Below are positions 22,614-32,488 of a stretch of DNA of 43,503 nt, one piece after another (the stretch's first letter is position 1; each line of letters begins with the position of its first letter). The notes below the pieces were generated by a model. The model had not been told where the DNA came from. It searched no databases and saw nothing but the letters and a program-made list of their open reading frames with translations. The stretch comes from Oehlia diaphana (Eukaryota; Glomeromycota; Glomeromycetes; Glomerales; Glomeraceae): the NCBI GenBank assembly GCA_003833135.1, contig QZLH01000594.1, forward strand, positions 13,320 through 56,822. The letters run 5' to 3'. A program made the position numbers and the translations under genes.

Positions 22614-23519
22614 ATGAAGGGATTTTTTCTTTTGAAACTAATAAGGTATTTGAAAATTTAAAGGAAATGGAATTTGCTTTAAATTTATTTTAATTTTTTT
22701 AATTTTTGCAGACCTTTCGGACACTTTGGAACTGACGGAAGGTACTTAAAGTTACTTGTTTTATTTTAGGAACGTTAGTAACATTATTAATATTCCATTT
22801 ATTTTTTCCTTATTGTAGGAATTCTCAAGACGCTTCAAAACCAATGAAACGCCTCAAAAGGTAGTTAAAAAGGAATCGGGATCTTTTTTAAAATTAGGAA
22901 CAGTAGTAAATGTTACAAATGCTCCATTTTTAATAGAAATCCTCAAAACAAATTCGGAATAGATTAAATGATCCTTGGAAGGTACTCAATAGAAAGGGAG
23001 TTTTTTTTTACTAGGAATGTTAGTAAATGTTACTAACTTTCTATTTTTTTTTTTTTTTTTTGTAGAAACTCTCTAGAACCAATCTGACTGAATGGTAGGG
23101 GGATTTTTCTATTAAAAGTGTTAGTAAATATTACTAACGTTTTCATTTTTTTTTGTAGCATTTATATTATTTGTACTTGGCATCAAAATATTGCATTTAG
23201 GAAACTTTTCCATATATATCTGAGCAATAAAAGATGGATTATTCGAAGCATTCTTGCATTTGGAGTGATAGAACATAATGCACTCTTGGATACGACCTGC
23301 ATCAAAGATATCCAGACGAAGAATACAACCAATGATATGGATATAGAGAATTTAATAGAAGTTATGAAGAAAGACCTAATAATTACAGACCAGTGCTACC
23401 TCCAACACCAAGATATCAAGGAATACAATGATATAATGCAACAGCCAATGGCAGAAATTATGAACATGCAACTGGCGTTAGCTGATCCCATAAAAAGTTG
23501 GAATCTTCAAGATTATTGA
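22614..23519 (+). CDS. Tandem mini-exon locus, SP7-effector-like architecture (candidate gene, possibly decaying)
   Basis: Proposed exons: 0 = 22614-22645 (ATG), a = 22712-22741 (30 nt), b = 22819-22860 (42 nt), c = 22937-22981 (45 nt), d = 23066-23094 (29 nt), e = 23159-23519. Exons 0, a, b and c all end in AG at phase 2, so every junction codes Arg or Ser. The peptides are PFGHFGTDGR, NSQDASKPMKRLKR and NPQNKFGID. Exons b, c and d are related in sequence and their introns share TAGGAA-TGTTAGTAA-TACTAAC, so exon and intron were duplicated together. Reading through c stops at 22965-22967 (44 aa). Joining b straight to e stays open to 23519 (154 aa). The hydrophilic, Lys/Arg-containing repeats in symmetric mini-exons recall the SP7-like effectors of Rhizophagus (architecture only). 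The first exon is a weak signal peptide at best. A start, promoter and functional status are unproven. Confidence 0.4.
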
Positions 23520-24102
23520 ATGGATCGTATTCTCTTACGTTACACAGCCCATGATTGTTGATAAATTTCATTGGCTACAGGAAGATGCTAGTTTTATGAT
23601 TGTTGACTGATTATGAATAGAAAATATATTATATATATATTTAGGATTAATTGTTGTTACATATATAATATAAAAAAGCAATTTACAAATGTTTAATAAA
23701 TAAATTACAAATATATTAATAACCAATTATAAAGTAATTATATATTGAATTAAAATACATTTTAAATATATTTTTATAAAGCATTCATAATATATTTGAT
23801 GTATTTGTAAATGATTACAAATATGTTATAAAAATGTTGCAAATTATATTTAACATTAATTATAAATTAATTACATATTTAATTGAATACAATTACAAAA
23901 CAATTTTAAAAGTATTATAAAATGATTTGATATGAAATTACAATCATGGATAACATCATTTGTGATAGTTTCAAAATTATAATATAATAAATATAAAATA
24001 AATATTAAAATTATAGCAAAATGATTTCAAATTCATATCAAAAAAACTATAATTTTTAGTAAAGTAATACAATAATTAAAAAAATTTTCTTATTATTTGT
24101 AG
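23520..24102. other. Extremely A+T-rich spacer
   Basis: Almost only A and T, with imperfect ACAAATATATTAA-like repeats. No gene. Confidence 0.5.
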
Positions 24103-25416
24103 AATTTGGCAATTCATTATGAACGTCCACAAATTGGTTCAGGAGATGAACTTTACTTGAATTCAGAACTTTGCCAAATACTTCTTGATAATGATTGGTG
24201 GGAAAAATTGAGCTTTTGCAAGACATTTTATTACTTTATTGTGGTGTTTTAAACAAGCTGCAATGTGATAAAGCACGTCTTTTTGAAGTGCTTCATGCTC
24301 TTGGATATTTTATGCAATTTTGGAAGCAATTTCCTGATTCAAATTTAGGCAATCAAATGATCGCTCGATTAGAAAACCGTTGGAGTCAATGGGAGCAGCC
24401 GTTATTCTTACTTTCTTTTGCTCTCCATCCAAAATATCGGTTTGCATATTTCAATTCTGAACTTAATAATTTATCATTTACTTCCTTGGGATGATATTTG
24501 ACATATTATTATAAAGCATGGTTTAAAAAATGCCCATTACGATTATTATTGGAATTTGAGGATTTTTTGTCAGAAAGTTGAACCATTTAATAATGAGACT
24601 TTTGAACAATTTGGAGATGATGCTTTTAAATTTTGGGATATGTAGAAGGTGATTATAAAGAATTGGCTGCAGTTGCTTTAAAAATTTTTGGTATGTGTGT
24701 GAATACTGCATCTGTCGAACGAATGTGGTCTTCCATGAGTTTTTTACATACAGTTCGTCGTAACCAATTAAAAGTAAGTTGTATAAAGTTAGAACTTAAT
24801 TATTTAGTTATATATTACAATTTTGATAATGAATTTATTTATTTAATTATTAAACAATGGTTTGTTTATTAATTTATTTTATAGCGAGTTTTTTTATTAG
24901 ATCCTTTAATATTTATGTGATATCAGGTTTCTTACTTATTTAATTATCATTTCTTTTATTTAAAAAATCTTTTTTTTTTAATAGAATGAAAAAATATTAA
25001 CAATGAGTCAACTTCGGGCATCTGTTAATTTTTCTTTAAGAGAAAAGGAATTACAACAAAGTCAAATCCAATTTTTGGATTCAAATGCTCTTCCAATGGA
25101 AACTGATTCTGAAGTTTTTACGCCAAATTCAAATATTGAAGAGGATGAAGAAGATATTGAAGATAACACTATTTTTATTCCTGAACATTGGGAACAAGAA
25201 TTGAGAGAGTGGGAAGAAATGTTAATAGAAGAAGGATTAGCACAATTGGAAGAGGAAGAGGAATTGAGGAATAATACGAATAATAATATGGAAGGTGATC
25301 TCTTAAGCGAATATACACATCCAGCAATAGACAAAAAAGCAAAATTGGAGCTTAAAAGTTTATTTAGTTCATCTCTTAATGCTCCTAATTACTTAAATAT
25401 AGGACCAAATGAATAA
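24103..25416 (+). pseudogene. hAT-family transposase pseudogene
   Basis: The C-terminal hAT dimerisation region is unmistakable: GDYKELAAVALKIFGM followed by NTASVERMWSSMSFLHT and RRNQLK, then NEKILTMSQLRASVNFS after an intron at 24774-24984. Upstream pieces (ELYLNSELCQILLDND; LENRWSQWEQPLFLLSFALH; FEDFLSES) fall in different frames. A 1-base loss near 24208, a TGA near 24492 and two more shifts between 24570 and 24650 break it. The final exon (24985-25416) is open and encodes an acidic, disordered tail rich in Glu. The N-terminal BED/DDE half is not recognisable, so it is also 5'-truncated. TIRs were not identified. Confidence 0.9.
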
Positions 25417-25499
25417 AGCTTAATAAAAACTTTTTTTCGTTTTATGCTTTTAAAAATTTTCATTTTGTATATGATTTAATTTTATTGAATAAAATATGT

Positions 25500-25607
25500 T
25501 CACGTGATTAAGTGCTTCCAAACTTCCAATAAAACTTCATTGGAATTGGAAGTATGATTGGAATTGGAAGATTTGGATGTCCAAATGTGCTTCCAACTTC
25601 CAATGCC
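25500..25607. repeat. TTGGAA-rich repeat overlapping the 3' end of the coiled-coil gene
   Basis: GTGCTTCCAAACTTCCAAT at 25511-25529 recurs as GTGCTTCCAACTTCCAAT near 25586, with ATTGGAATTGGAAG copies between. On the minus strand it encodes the last ~40 residues of the ORF, which look unlike the rest, so the true C-terminus was probably replaced by an insertion. Begins at a TCACGTGA (25500-25507). Confidence 0.65.
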
Positions 25608-26238
25608 CATCACTGCCTTTGATATAACATCATTCTGACTGTGACATTTTGTCACGGTTTTCACATCTTCCGAATGACTTTTTGTAGGCTTAATATCACC
25701 AGAATTATCGGTGGAATTATTATGTCCGAGATTTTCCTGAGATATTTTGGGAATATTTTTCTGCTGTTGATCGCTAGTGATTATTTCTGTATCACATGAC
25801 AAACTAGGAGTAACATTTTGATTAACCGATTCGCGTAAAAGTTTCTTCACCTTATTGCGTTGCTTAATCTCATCACTAACTTTTCTCTTATATTCTGATT
25901 CCAAGAAAGCATCTATCTCTCTATCCTTCAATGACTTCTGCCCATTCACACTTGAAGGTGAAGAATTGACATTATCACACTGGTTGCTAGGTATACTAGC
26001 AGTTGATATCAATGTCATGCCTTAGTCTTGCTACTTCAGTCTTAAGCTCAGCATTTTCAGCATCGTGCTTTGCATTCTCCTCAATAATCTGCCTCAACTT
26101 CGCATTCTCAGCCTCAACCTCAGCAAACTTTAGTAACTTCTCTCTAAGTTCGGAAATCTCAGCATCCTCCTTCCTAAGCTCTGCAATCTTAGCTAAGAGC
26201 TTGGAATTTAATTCTCTCAATGAATCAATGGATTGCAT
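25500..26238 (-). pseudogene. Coiled-coil family gene with frameshift
   Basis: The minus-strand frame from ATG 26238 encodes a long heptad coiled coil beginning MQSIDSLRELNSKLLAKIAE and rich in ENAELK / AENAKLR units. It stops just after 26000. The overlapping frame from 26018 continues with SSVNGQKSLKDREIDAFLE and KVSDEIKQRNKVKKLLRES. A coiled coil followed by such a basic segment is, to my knowledge, a much-expanded lineage-specific family in Rhizophagus, normally read as one protein; so a 1-base indel near 26005-26018 has probably split it (inference). The function of the family is unknown. The last 40 codons are repeat-derived. A TATATAAA box lies about 20-30 bp upstream of the ATG. Confidence 0.7.
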
Positions 26239-26324
26239 GTTCGATAATAATTTTTTATATAAAATGGATTAATTCAAAAGTTCGTTAGCATACATAAAAA
26301 AAACTGTGACAAAATGTCATGATC
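25637..26324. repeat. Inverted TGACATTTTGTCAC motifs framing the coiled-coil gene
   Basis: GTGACATTTTGTCACGGTTTT at 25642 and following, inside the 3' coding part, is matched in reverse orientation by AAACTGTGACAAAATGTCA near 26304-26323, upstream of the start. The shared segment is about 20 bp with one mismatch and is itself palindromic (TGACA..TGTCA). They may be ends of an element that carries the gene. Confidence 0.55.
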
Positions 26325-27131
26325 GGAATTATTGATTTATTGATGTAAAAAAAATACATATTGGTTTACAATGTGAAACAGAGTCTCTATACTAATGCCT
26401 GCCGGTGTTTCATTCATCTAAGCTATCTAAGCTATTTATATACTATCATATCCCAACATTAATCCGATTTCATTTGTCCCAACATCGATATTCTGGATAG
26501 AATAAAATGGTCGTCAGTTATGCATAGAACATGCAGAGTCAGAAATAAATTAACAATATTGATCTTAGTAAAACTTACCAAAATTTTATGTCTTCTGCTT
26601 AATAAGTTCCTCGAAATTTCTGAACAAAAAATAGATATAAGCTTTGCAATCCCGATTCGCTTCCCTGCAAATGTCCGAAAAATATATTTCATTCATACTT
26701 TAATTGCGAAATGTCTCGTCCGAAATTTAACAATTTTTCGACAACAACTTCTTAAACTGCGATAGATCGTTTCTTTTTTAATGAGTTCATGCTCGGAGAT
26801 AATAGCACGACGGCTTGGGGTCGGAATAAGAAAAAAAGTAAAATGAGAAAAACGCCTTAACTTAATTTAGTTATCGTTATGACATAATTTAAAATTAATT
26901 TTATTGGCTACTAATTGTTGTTGTACAACCGAAGGGTTAAATAAATACCTCGTGAATGCAATCTGAGTAACAATAAAATCGTATGAATCACTCTCTCTGA
27001 TAAATTAATTTTATAAACATTTTTTTTACTATACTTATATCCTTTATGTCATTATATCATATTTCGTGTCACCAATTAAGAGTTTATAAAGATCATTTTA
27101 TAATTAATTAATCATGATTTATTCAGAAAAG
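26325..27131. other. Intergenic / promoter region of the CRN-protease gene
   Basis: No gene supported; two overlapping antiparallel ORFs at 26459-26765 have no recognisable content. The final 150 bases are A+T-rich with a TATA-like box. Confidence 0.4.
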
Positions 27132-27140
27132 TATATAAAG
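27132..27140 (+). promoter_or_regulatory. TATA-like box of the CRN-protease gene
   Basis: TATATAAAG lies 65-73 bp before the start codon. A pyrimidine-AG (CGCTTTTACAG, ending 27194) 10 bp before the ATG could also be an acceptor of a 5'-UTR intron. Confidence 0.5.
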
Positions 27141-27204
27141 TTCACAAAAAATTCTCTGCTCAAATTTTCTTGAAACTTTTCATCGCTTTTACAGGAATGA
27201 AATA

Positions 27205-28842
27205 ATGTTGTCGCTTAATTGTTTGATTCTAGGACAAGCTTCTGAAAAAAGTTTCACTGAAAACATTGGCGAAAGATATTCCGATTATAATAATGTTGAA
27301 ATCAAATTTTCTGAATTTAAGGTTTCACACTTCAAAGAGATGCTCTTTCGTAGGGGCGAAGTAAAAGATGTAGTTCGAAATACTGGAGAAATGGATCTTT
27401 GGAAAATTGACAGCATGAAAGTTAATGAAGAAGAAGACAATCTTAAAGAATTTACTGAAAATGACATCAGAGAAAAACTTGGAGGCGAATTGATGAATCC
27501 TCAATCAAGTCTTAGTGAATATTTCAATGAGAATAGTTTCAAAGATGAGGGAAGCAAGTCTGCCGTTCACATCATCGTGCAACTTGTCCTTTGGGAGACC
27601 AATATGCCCAATGAACCAAAGGCTAAATTCACGAATCTCATTCCTGCTGAGGCGGATTTATCTGAAACATTGAACCGTTTGAGTATGACAGGTTTGTGTA
27701 ATTTGTCAAATTTGAATGTTTCGCAATTTTAATTATTTTCTAACACCTCTGATGCGACTAGAAAAAAAAAGTCAGTCATACATCGGTGATCAGGAAATAC
27801 TACCAATTACAGGCACTGGCATGTTACCGCGACGTGCAATTCTTTCAAGATTTTGGAGTACATATATAAAGGATACTCCATTGTCATATATGAACTCAGG
27901 AATAGTTAATGGAAGACCGGCTATAATTGCTTATGTTCATGTACCCAAGGGTACGCCGGTTGAACTCCCTGCGGAGTTCGAAGGCTATCCTGTACTCTTA
28001 GACTACGGAACTATAGAACCGGCTTGTCATACAAGACCTGTAGCTCCTTCACCCGGTATCAGCATTGGTAGTGTAAGTGCTTGTACGTTAGAAGTAATGT
28101 TTAAAAATGAAACCGAAATGGAAAAAAGCTTTATACTTACAACGAAGCATAGCGTTGGAAATACTGACAGTATGGTAATTAAGCTGGGTAGTTCTGATGC
28201 CGAAAAAGTATGTACTCAATGAAGTTTTGACATTTATTTTTCTTCTTATTAATATTTTTTTGATAATAAGGGGTATACCATTTGTGCCAAGGTATCAAAG
28301 TATAATTTTTATAGTATTATACATGAACATGAAGATGCAGATGCACTTTTACTTGACTATGCTTTCTGCGAAGTTATTAATAGCCAAGTAGTGTCTACTA
28401 ATAATACCCCTGAATTTTGTATAAGTAATACGAAGGATTCCGTGAGTGGCCTTGAAATTGAATATGAAATTCGTAAAGTTGGTAGGACAACAAATTATAC
28501 TGAAGGAGTGGTAGAGGATAGGTTGGAATTTTTTTTTAATCGTAAATTTGGTCATGTGAAAACTTTAGTCGTTAGCGCCAAAGAAAGATTTGGTAAGTAT
28601 CTGTTTAGCAAAGATTATTTGGGCTTGTTTCCAGATTGTTTTTTTCTCATCATCCTACTGTATGTATAGGTGCTCCCGGAGATTCAGGTTCTCCGGTTTT
28701 TGATAAACATAATACATTGTGGGGAATTCTTCAAGGAGTTTTTTCGGATGGTTTATTAGTATCAGTTGTTCCTATTCATTTGATTTTACAACATGTTCGA
28801 AGTGAGTTTGGAGTAAGTTTTAAACTTATGAGTGAAATTTAA
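27205..28842 (+). CDS. Crinkler-type effector with C-terminal chymotrypsin-fold serine protease, 4 exons
   Basis: Exons 27205-27691, 27762-28207, 28271-28592 and 28670-28842; phases 1, 0 and 1 close and give 475 aa. Residues 1 to about 126 are a fungal CRN header: MLSLNCLILGQASEKSFT at the start, then DLWKIDSMKVN, EEEDNLKEFT, KLGGELMNPQSSLSEYF and HIIVQ at its end. CRN proteins are effectors that act inside host cells, often in the nucleus (family knowledge). Residues from about 205 onward form a trypsin/chymotrypsin-like domain: TTKHSVG (His292), LLLDYAFCEV (Asp340) and GAPGDSGSPVF (Ser424). The spacings of 48 and 84 residues are close to those of chymotrypsin, so the enzyme looks catalytically intact. 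The substrate is unknown. No clear signal peptide, as is common for fungal CRNs. A 2-codon uORF (ATG AAA TAA) shares its last A with the start ATG. Helitron remains follow immediately. Confidence 0.9.
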
Positions 28843-28996
28843 TTGTATATAAGGGGCCTCTGTTCCCAAATTTGTACAGTATGATAATCAGAAAAGTATA
28901 GTGTTAACACGTGGAGAGAAAAAGAAATAATGGAAAATGAAAAGATGTAATAGAAAATAAAATAATGAGAAGTAATATGAGATGAAAAATGATGAG

Positions 28997-29155
28997 ACTT
29001 TGAACCAATGTCAATTTCCAGTATGTGTTGCATTCTCAATAACAATTAATAAATCACAAGGGCAACTGATCAGGGGTTGGTATTTACCTACCTGAACCTG
29101 TCTTTACACATGAGTAATTATATGTTCCTTCTCAAGAGTAACTGTATATTAACAT
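28997..29155 (+). pseudogene. Helitron helicase C-terminal remnant
   Basis: One frame encodes NQCQFPVCVAFSITINKSQGQ-like sequence, matching the last PIF1/Helitron helicase motif (AFAMTINKSQGQ). A second frame continues VGIYLPEPVFTHE, a stop, then LYV, matching the family segment that leads to the end motif ALSRV, here damaged by a 1-base loss. So this is a short decayed fragment with at least two frameshifts and a nonsense change. Confidence 0.82.
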
Positions 29156-29499
29156 GTTAAGGTTTTTATAGATAATGGCAAGACAAGAAACATTGTATAC
29201 TGTGAAATATTTCATTCTATAAATAGAATTCACATTTAAAAATAACAATTTGTATATATCGGATATAACAATATTTCATATATAATATTTTATATATAAC
29301 ATACATACACAATTCACTTTTATTAGTATAAATATGTAAATTATATAAATTTATTAGATTATTTTCTTCTAACCTTATCATATTGCAAATAATAATACTG
29401 TATTAAAATGCTAAGCCTATTTCTAAAATATAGCCATATCATTGTTACTTTCTTGACTTAATGGGCAAGTTTTATTCCTAGCGCAGCATGACGGGTTAC
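29156..29499. other. Spacer after the Helitron remnant
   Basis: A+T-rich; no further helicase motif or Helitron 3' hairpin could be recognised with confidence. Confidence 0.35.
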
Positions 29500-30620
29500 T
29501 CCTGGTTTATAATATTTTAATTTTATTTTTGATCTTTAATTATAAACTTTTTAATAAAATATATAAAAAGTTAGTATATATGCAAAATTTTATTATAATA
29601 TTTTATTTTATAGCTTTAAATTCTTTTAATTTCTTATTAAAGAAAAAAATCTTTATAAAATAAAATTCTCCAATACTGCAATGCATTTTTATTAAAAATT
29701 TATTAATAAAAAAAATATTTTACCAATAAAATTTTTTGTGATAAAAAAATCTCATTAAAATTTTTAATAAAATTTTTAATAAAATTTTTTATAGAAAAAA
29801 AAAATCTTATATTTTTAAAAAAAAAATTTCCAATAAAATTTTTTACCAAAAAATTTTTTAATAAAAGTTTATATAAAAAAATAAATGCTTTGCCCATCTT
29901 AACAAACTATTTATATTTTAAAAAAATTAAAAAATAGTATATAGATATTAAAATTAAAAATTAAATAAAAAAAATAAAATTAAAGTTTAAAATTAAAGAT
30001 CCAAAATAAAATTAAAATACTATAATAAAATATATAAAAGGTTAAAATTTTATTATAACATTTTATTTTATACTTCAAATTCTTTTTTAAAATGAAAAAA
30101 ATCTTTATAAAATAAAATTCACCAACATATTTTTTAATATAAACTTTACTAATAAAAAAAAAATTTTACCAATAAAATATTTTATAAAAAACTTTCAAAC
30201 TCTTCCGTCAAATAAAAAAATTTTTCCAACAAAATTCTTTACCAAAAAATTCTCTAATATAAATTTTTATATAAAAAAAAATAAATGTTTTGTTTATCTT
30301 AGCAAATAATTGCACTTTAAGAAAATTAAAAAAAAATACTATAGAAATATTAAAATTAAAAATTGATAAAAAAAAATAATTTAAAAAAATCTAAAATTAA
30401 AGATTAAAAATAAAATTAATACATATTATTTTATACTTCAAATTCTTTAATTTCTTATTAAAAAAAAAATCTTTATAAAATAAAAATTCACCAACACAGT
30501 TAAAAACTTTCAAAACTCTTTAGATAAAAAAAAAATCCCATTAAAACTTCTAATAAAATTTTTTATAAAAAAAAATCTTTTATTAAAAAAAAAAAAATTT
30601 TTCCAACAAAATTCTTTACT
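29500..30620. repeat. Highly A+T-rich degenerate repeat block with inverted arms
   Basis: Three diverged copies of an A/T segment (about 29600-29950, 30060-30400, 30430-30620) share ATCTTTATAAAATAAAATTC, CACCAAC or CTCCAAT, and a run of AAAATTTTT units. The outer part 29508-29556 pairs inversely with about 29977-30024. Lysine/Phe-rich ORFs on either strand (for example 29703-29897 minus) are artefacts of the composition. Confidence 0.65.
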
Positions 30621-30850
30621 CACCTTAGCAAACTGTTTGCACTTTATAGCGTTAAATGCTTTGCCCACCTTAGCAAACTGTTTGCACTTTAACATTAAAT
30701 GGCAAACTTTATGTAACATAATTTTAAAGTTAAACTGTTTGTTGATATTGGCAAAGAATTTGACTGTAAGGTCAAATAGTTTGATGATAACAGCAAATCA
30801 TTTGAACTTCACAGTTAACCTTGACCATCAAACAGTTTAACTCTCAACGT
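30621..30850. repeat. Repeat cluster with GCAAACTGTTTGC near-palindromes
   Basis: CACCTTAGCAAACTGTTTGCACTTTA at 30621 and 30666 (period 45) is followed by looser variants (TTAAACTGTTTG, GTCAAATAGTTTGA, CATCAAACAGTTTAA) to 30850. Diverged single copies mark the boundaries of the A+T-rich units at about 29885 and 30290. Non-coding. Confidence 0.7.
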
Positions 30851-31640
30851 TAAACTTCTGTCCAGCCTGGCATTCCATAGATACAATCCGAGGATATCCG
30901 AGAAATTTATCCGAGGATTTACTGACGGATATCCGTACCCGAATTTTCCCTAAGCTCCGATCAATTTCTATATTTAGTATATTTGACCGGCCTATTTTAC
31001 TTCACGTGAATCAATAATTTCGACCAGAATTATTATAATCTGTATAAAAATTTTCTCTGTCAGCGTAATTAACACATTTAATTTTTTATTAGTAGTTTTT
31101 TCAATTATTCTTTAAAAAAGATTTATTTTTTAATATATTTATTATTTCTTTATAATTTTTTGTATATTTAATTATTTGTAAATATTATTCTATTGGGCAC
31201 TCATATCATTATCATATAATCTGTAATTTATTAATTATTGGATTTAAGATGTCACATCTTATACTGTATATATTAATAATTTAAAAGGAATCCTTTTTTT
31301 TAATTCGATAGGATTAGTTTGTGTAACAAAAAAATAGCGCAAAAAGATTACTTTCTTGTAGTGTTTTACGCAATAAAAGAGCAAAGAAACAGTAAAGAAG
31401 CATTTATCTAGTATAATATAACAATTTTTTTTATTTATTTTTTTTTCAATTATAAAAATACGCGTATATAATAAAATTTTAATACGTTTTCTTCAAATAC
31501 AGTCTAATAAATAATATGTATAATATATTTATATCTTTTACTATCAAAACTTGAAGCTTGCATGTTTAAGACATTTCTTCATGAAGTTTTTCAGTAAAAA
31601 AAAATATTCCAGTTAATAATAAAAGAAATAACATAAAAAT
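30851..31640. other. A+T-rich intergenic region
   Basis: Short runs of a GATATCCG / ATCCGAGG motif near 30885-30945 and an exact TCACGTGA at 31002-31009. No gene. Confidence 0.4.
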
Positions 31641-31916
31641 TTACAGTAAAGTGAGTAAACAGAGTGAAAGATATAAAAGAACTGAAAGAAAAAAATTTAT
31701 ATACGAGAACATCCACAGCAAAACAAGGGGTTCAGCCTCAAAAAATTTTTTTAAGTTTATATGATAATGAAAAAAAAATTTTTTTTTGTAAATTTTAGCG
31801 GTTTTTACTACTCGTATACTTGTGGTTTTTAATAATTTAAAATGTTTCTTATCCTTTTCGCTGGGTACACCACTTCGTGTAGCACAATTATTAATAGTAG
31901 TCACACTGCGTGACAT
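31641..31916 (-). CDS. Hypothetical small protein (low confidence)
   Basis: A 91-codon minus-strand ORF. The first ~35 residues (MSRSVTTINNCATRSGVPSE and on) have a composition unlike the low-complexity surroundings. The rest is Phe/Leu-rich and translated from A/T tracts. A donor-like GTAGTA after codon ~35 and an acceptor TTTCTTTCAG about 120 bases later would remove most of the A/T tract, so only the first exon may be real. No family recognised. Confidence 0.25.
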   Translation of the reverse strand: MSRSVTTINNCATRSGVPSEKDKKHFKLLKTTSIRVVKTAKIYKKKFFFHYHINLKKFFEAEPLVLLWMFSYINFFLSVLLYLSLCLLTLL

Positions 31917-31989
31917 ATTATGCAGGTAACAAATAGAGAGAGATAGATCAGTTTTATTTTATTTTATTTCATTTTACAAAGTGTGGTTA

Positions 31990-32230
31990 TTCTAGTCAAA
32001 CTATTTCACAGATACAGGAGCGGCACAAGTCCGGCTATACTGGATATTAAAGAATGAACTATAATACCTATCCCAAACAATAACGAATCGGACCCACCCT
32101 TCAGAAAAAATAATTCTGCGGAACAGGAGCATACGCCACCGCCCGAGTTAAAGAGAACAAGGAGAAAAAAGAAAGACGAAAAAAAAGAAGACGAAGAGAG
32201 ATATATCAGGCTTCCCTGAAATAAATATTA
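31990..32230 (+). other. Coding-like relic: basic, proline-containing C-terminus
   Basis: Less A+T-rich. A frame ending in TGA at 32217-32219 encodes IPNNNESDPPFRK, then EQEHTPPPELKRTRRKKKDE and an acidic/basic tail with a possible nuclear signal. It is open only back to a TGA near 32054. A neighbouring frame upstream reads TDTGAAQVRLYWILKNEL. Together they look like a frameshifted fragment; family not recognised. Confidence 0.35.
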
Positions 32231-32248
32231 ACAATGCGAACACCTAAA

Positions 32249-32488
32249 TCACGTGACCGGTGACTTAAACGTCACCTGTAAAAAAAAATGCGTTCTATGA
32301 AATAAACTATAATAAAAAGAATAATATGCATTTATACATTCAAAATGAGAACCGTGAAAAATATTATTTTATTGCGCTCTAATCTATTTGGTGTTCTTGA
32401 GGTAGTTGGTGTTCTTGGGTAGTTGCATCAGGTTGCATCTTTCAGATTGTGTGCGCCCTTCTCACTGGCCCGTACCAGTAACTTACTG
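32249..32488. other. Intergenic
   Basis: Starts at TCACGTGA (32249-32256). A repeated TTGGTGTTCTTG and GTTGCATC pair lies at about 32387-32443. No gene. Confidence 0.35.

Noticed and set aside
29703..30719. Lys/Phe-rich minus-strand ORFs
   Set aside because: Composition artefacts of A/T tracts in the satellite-like block.
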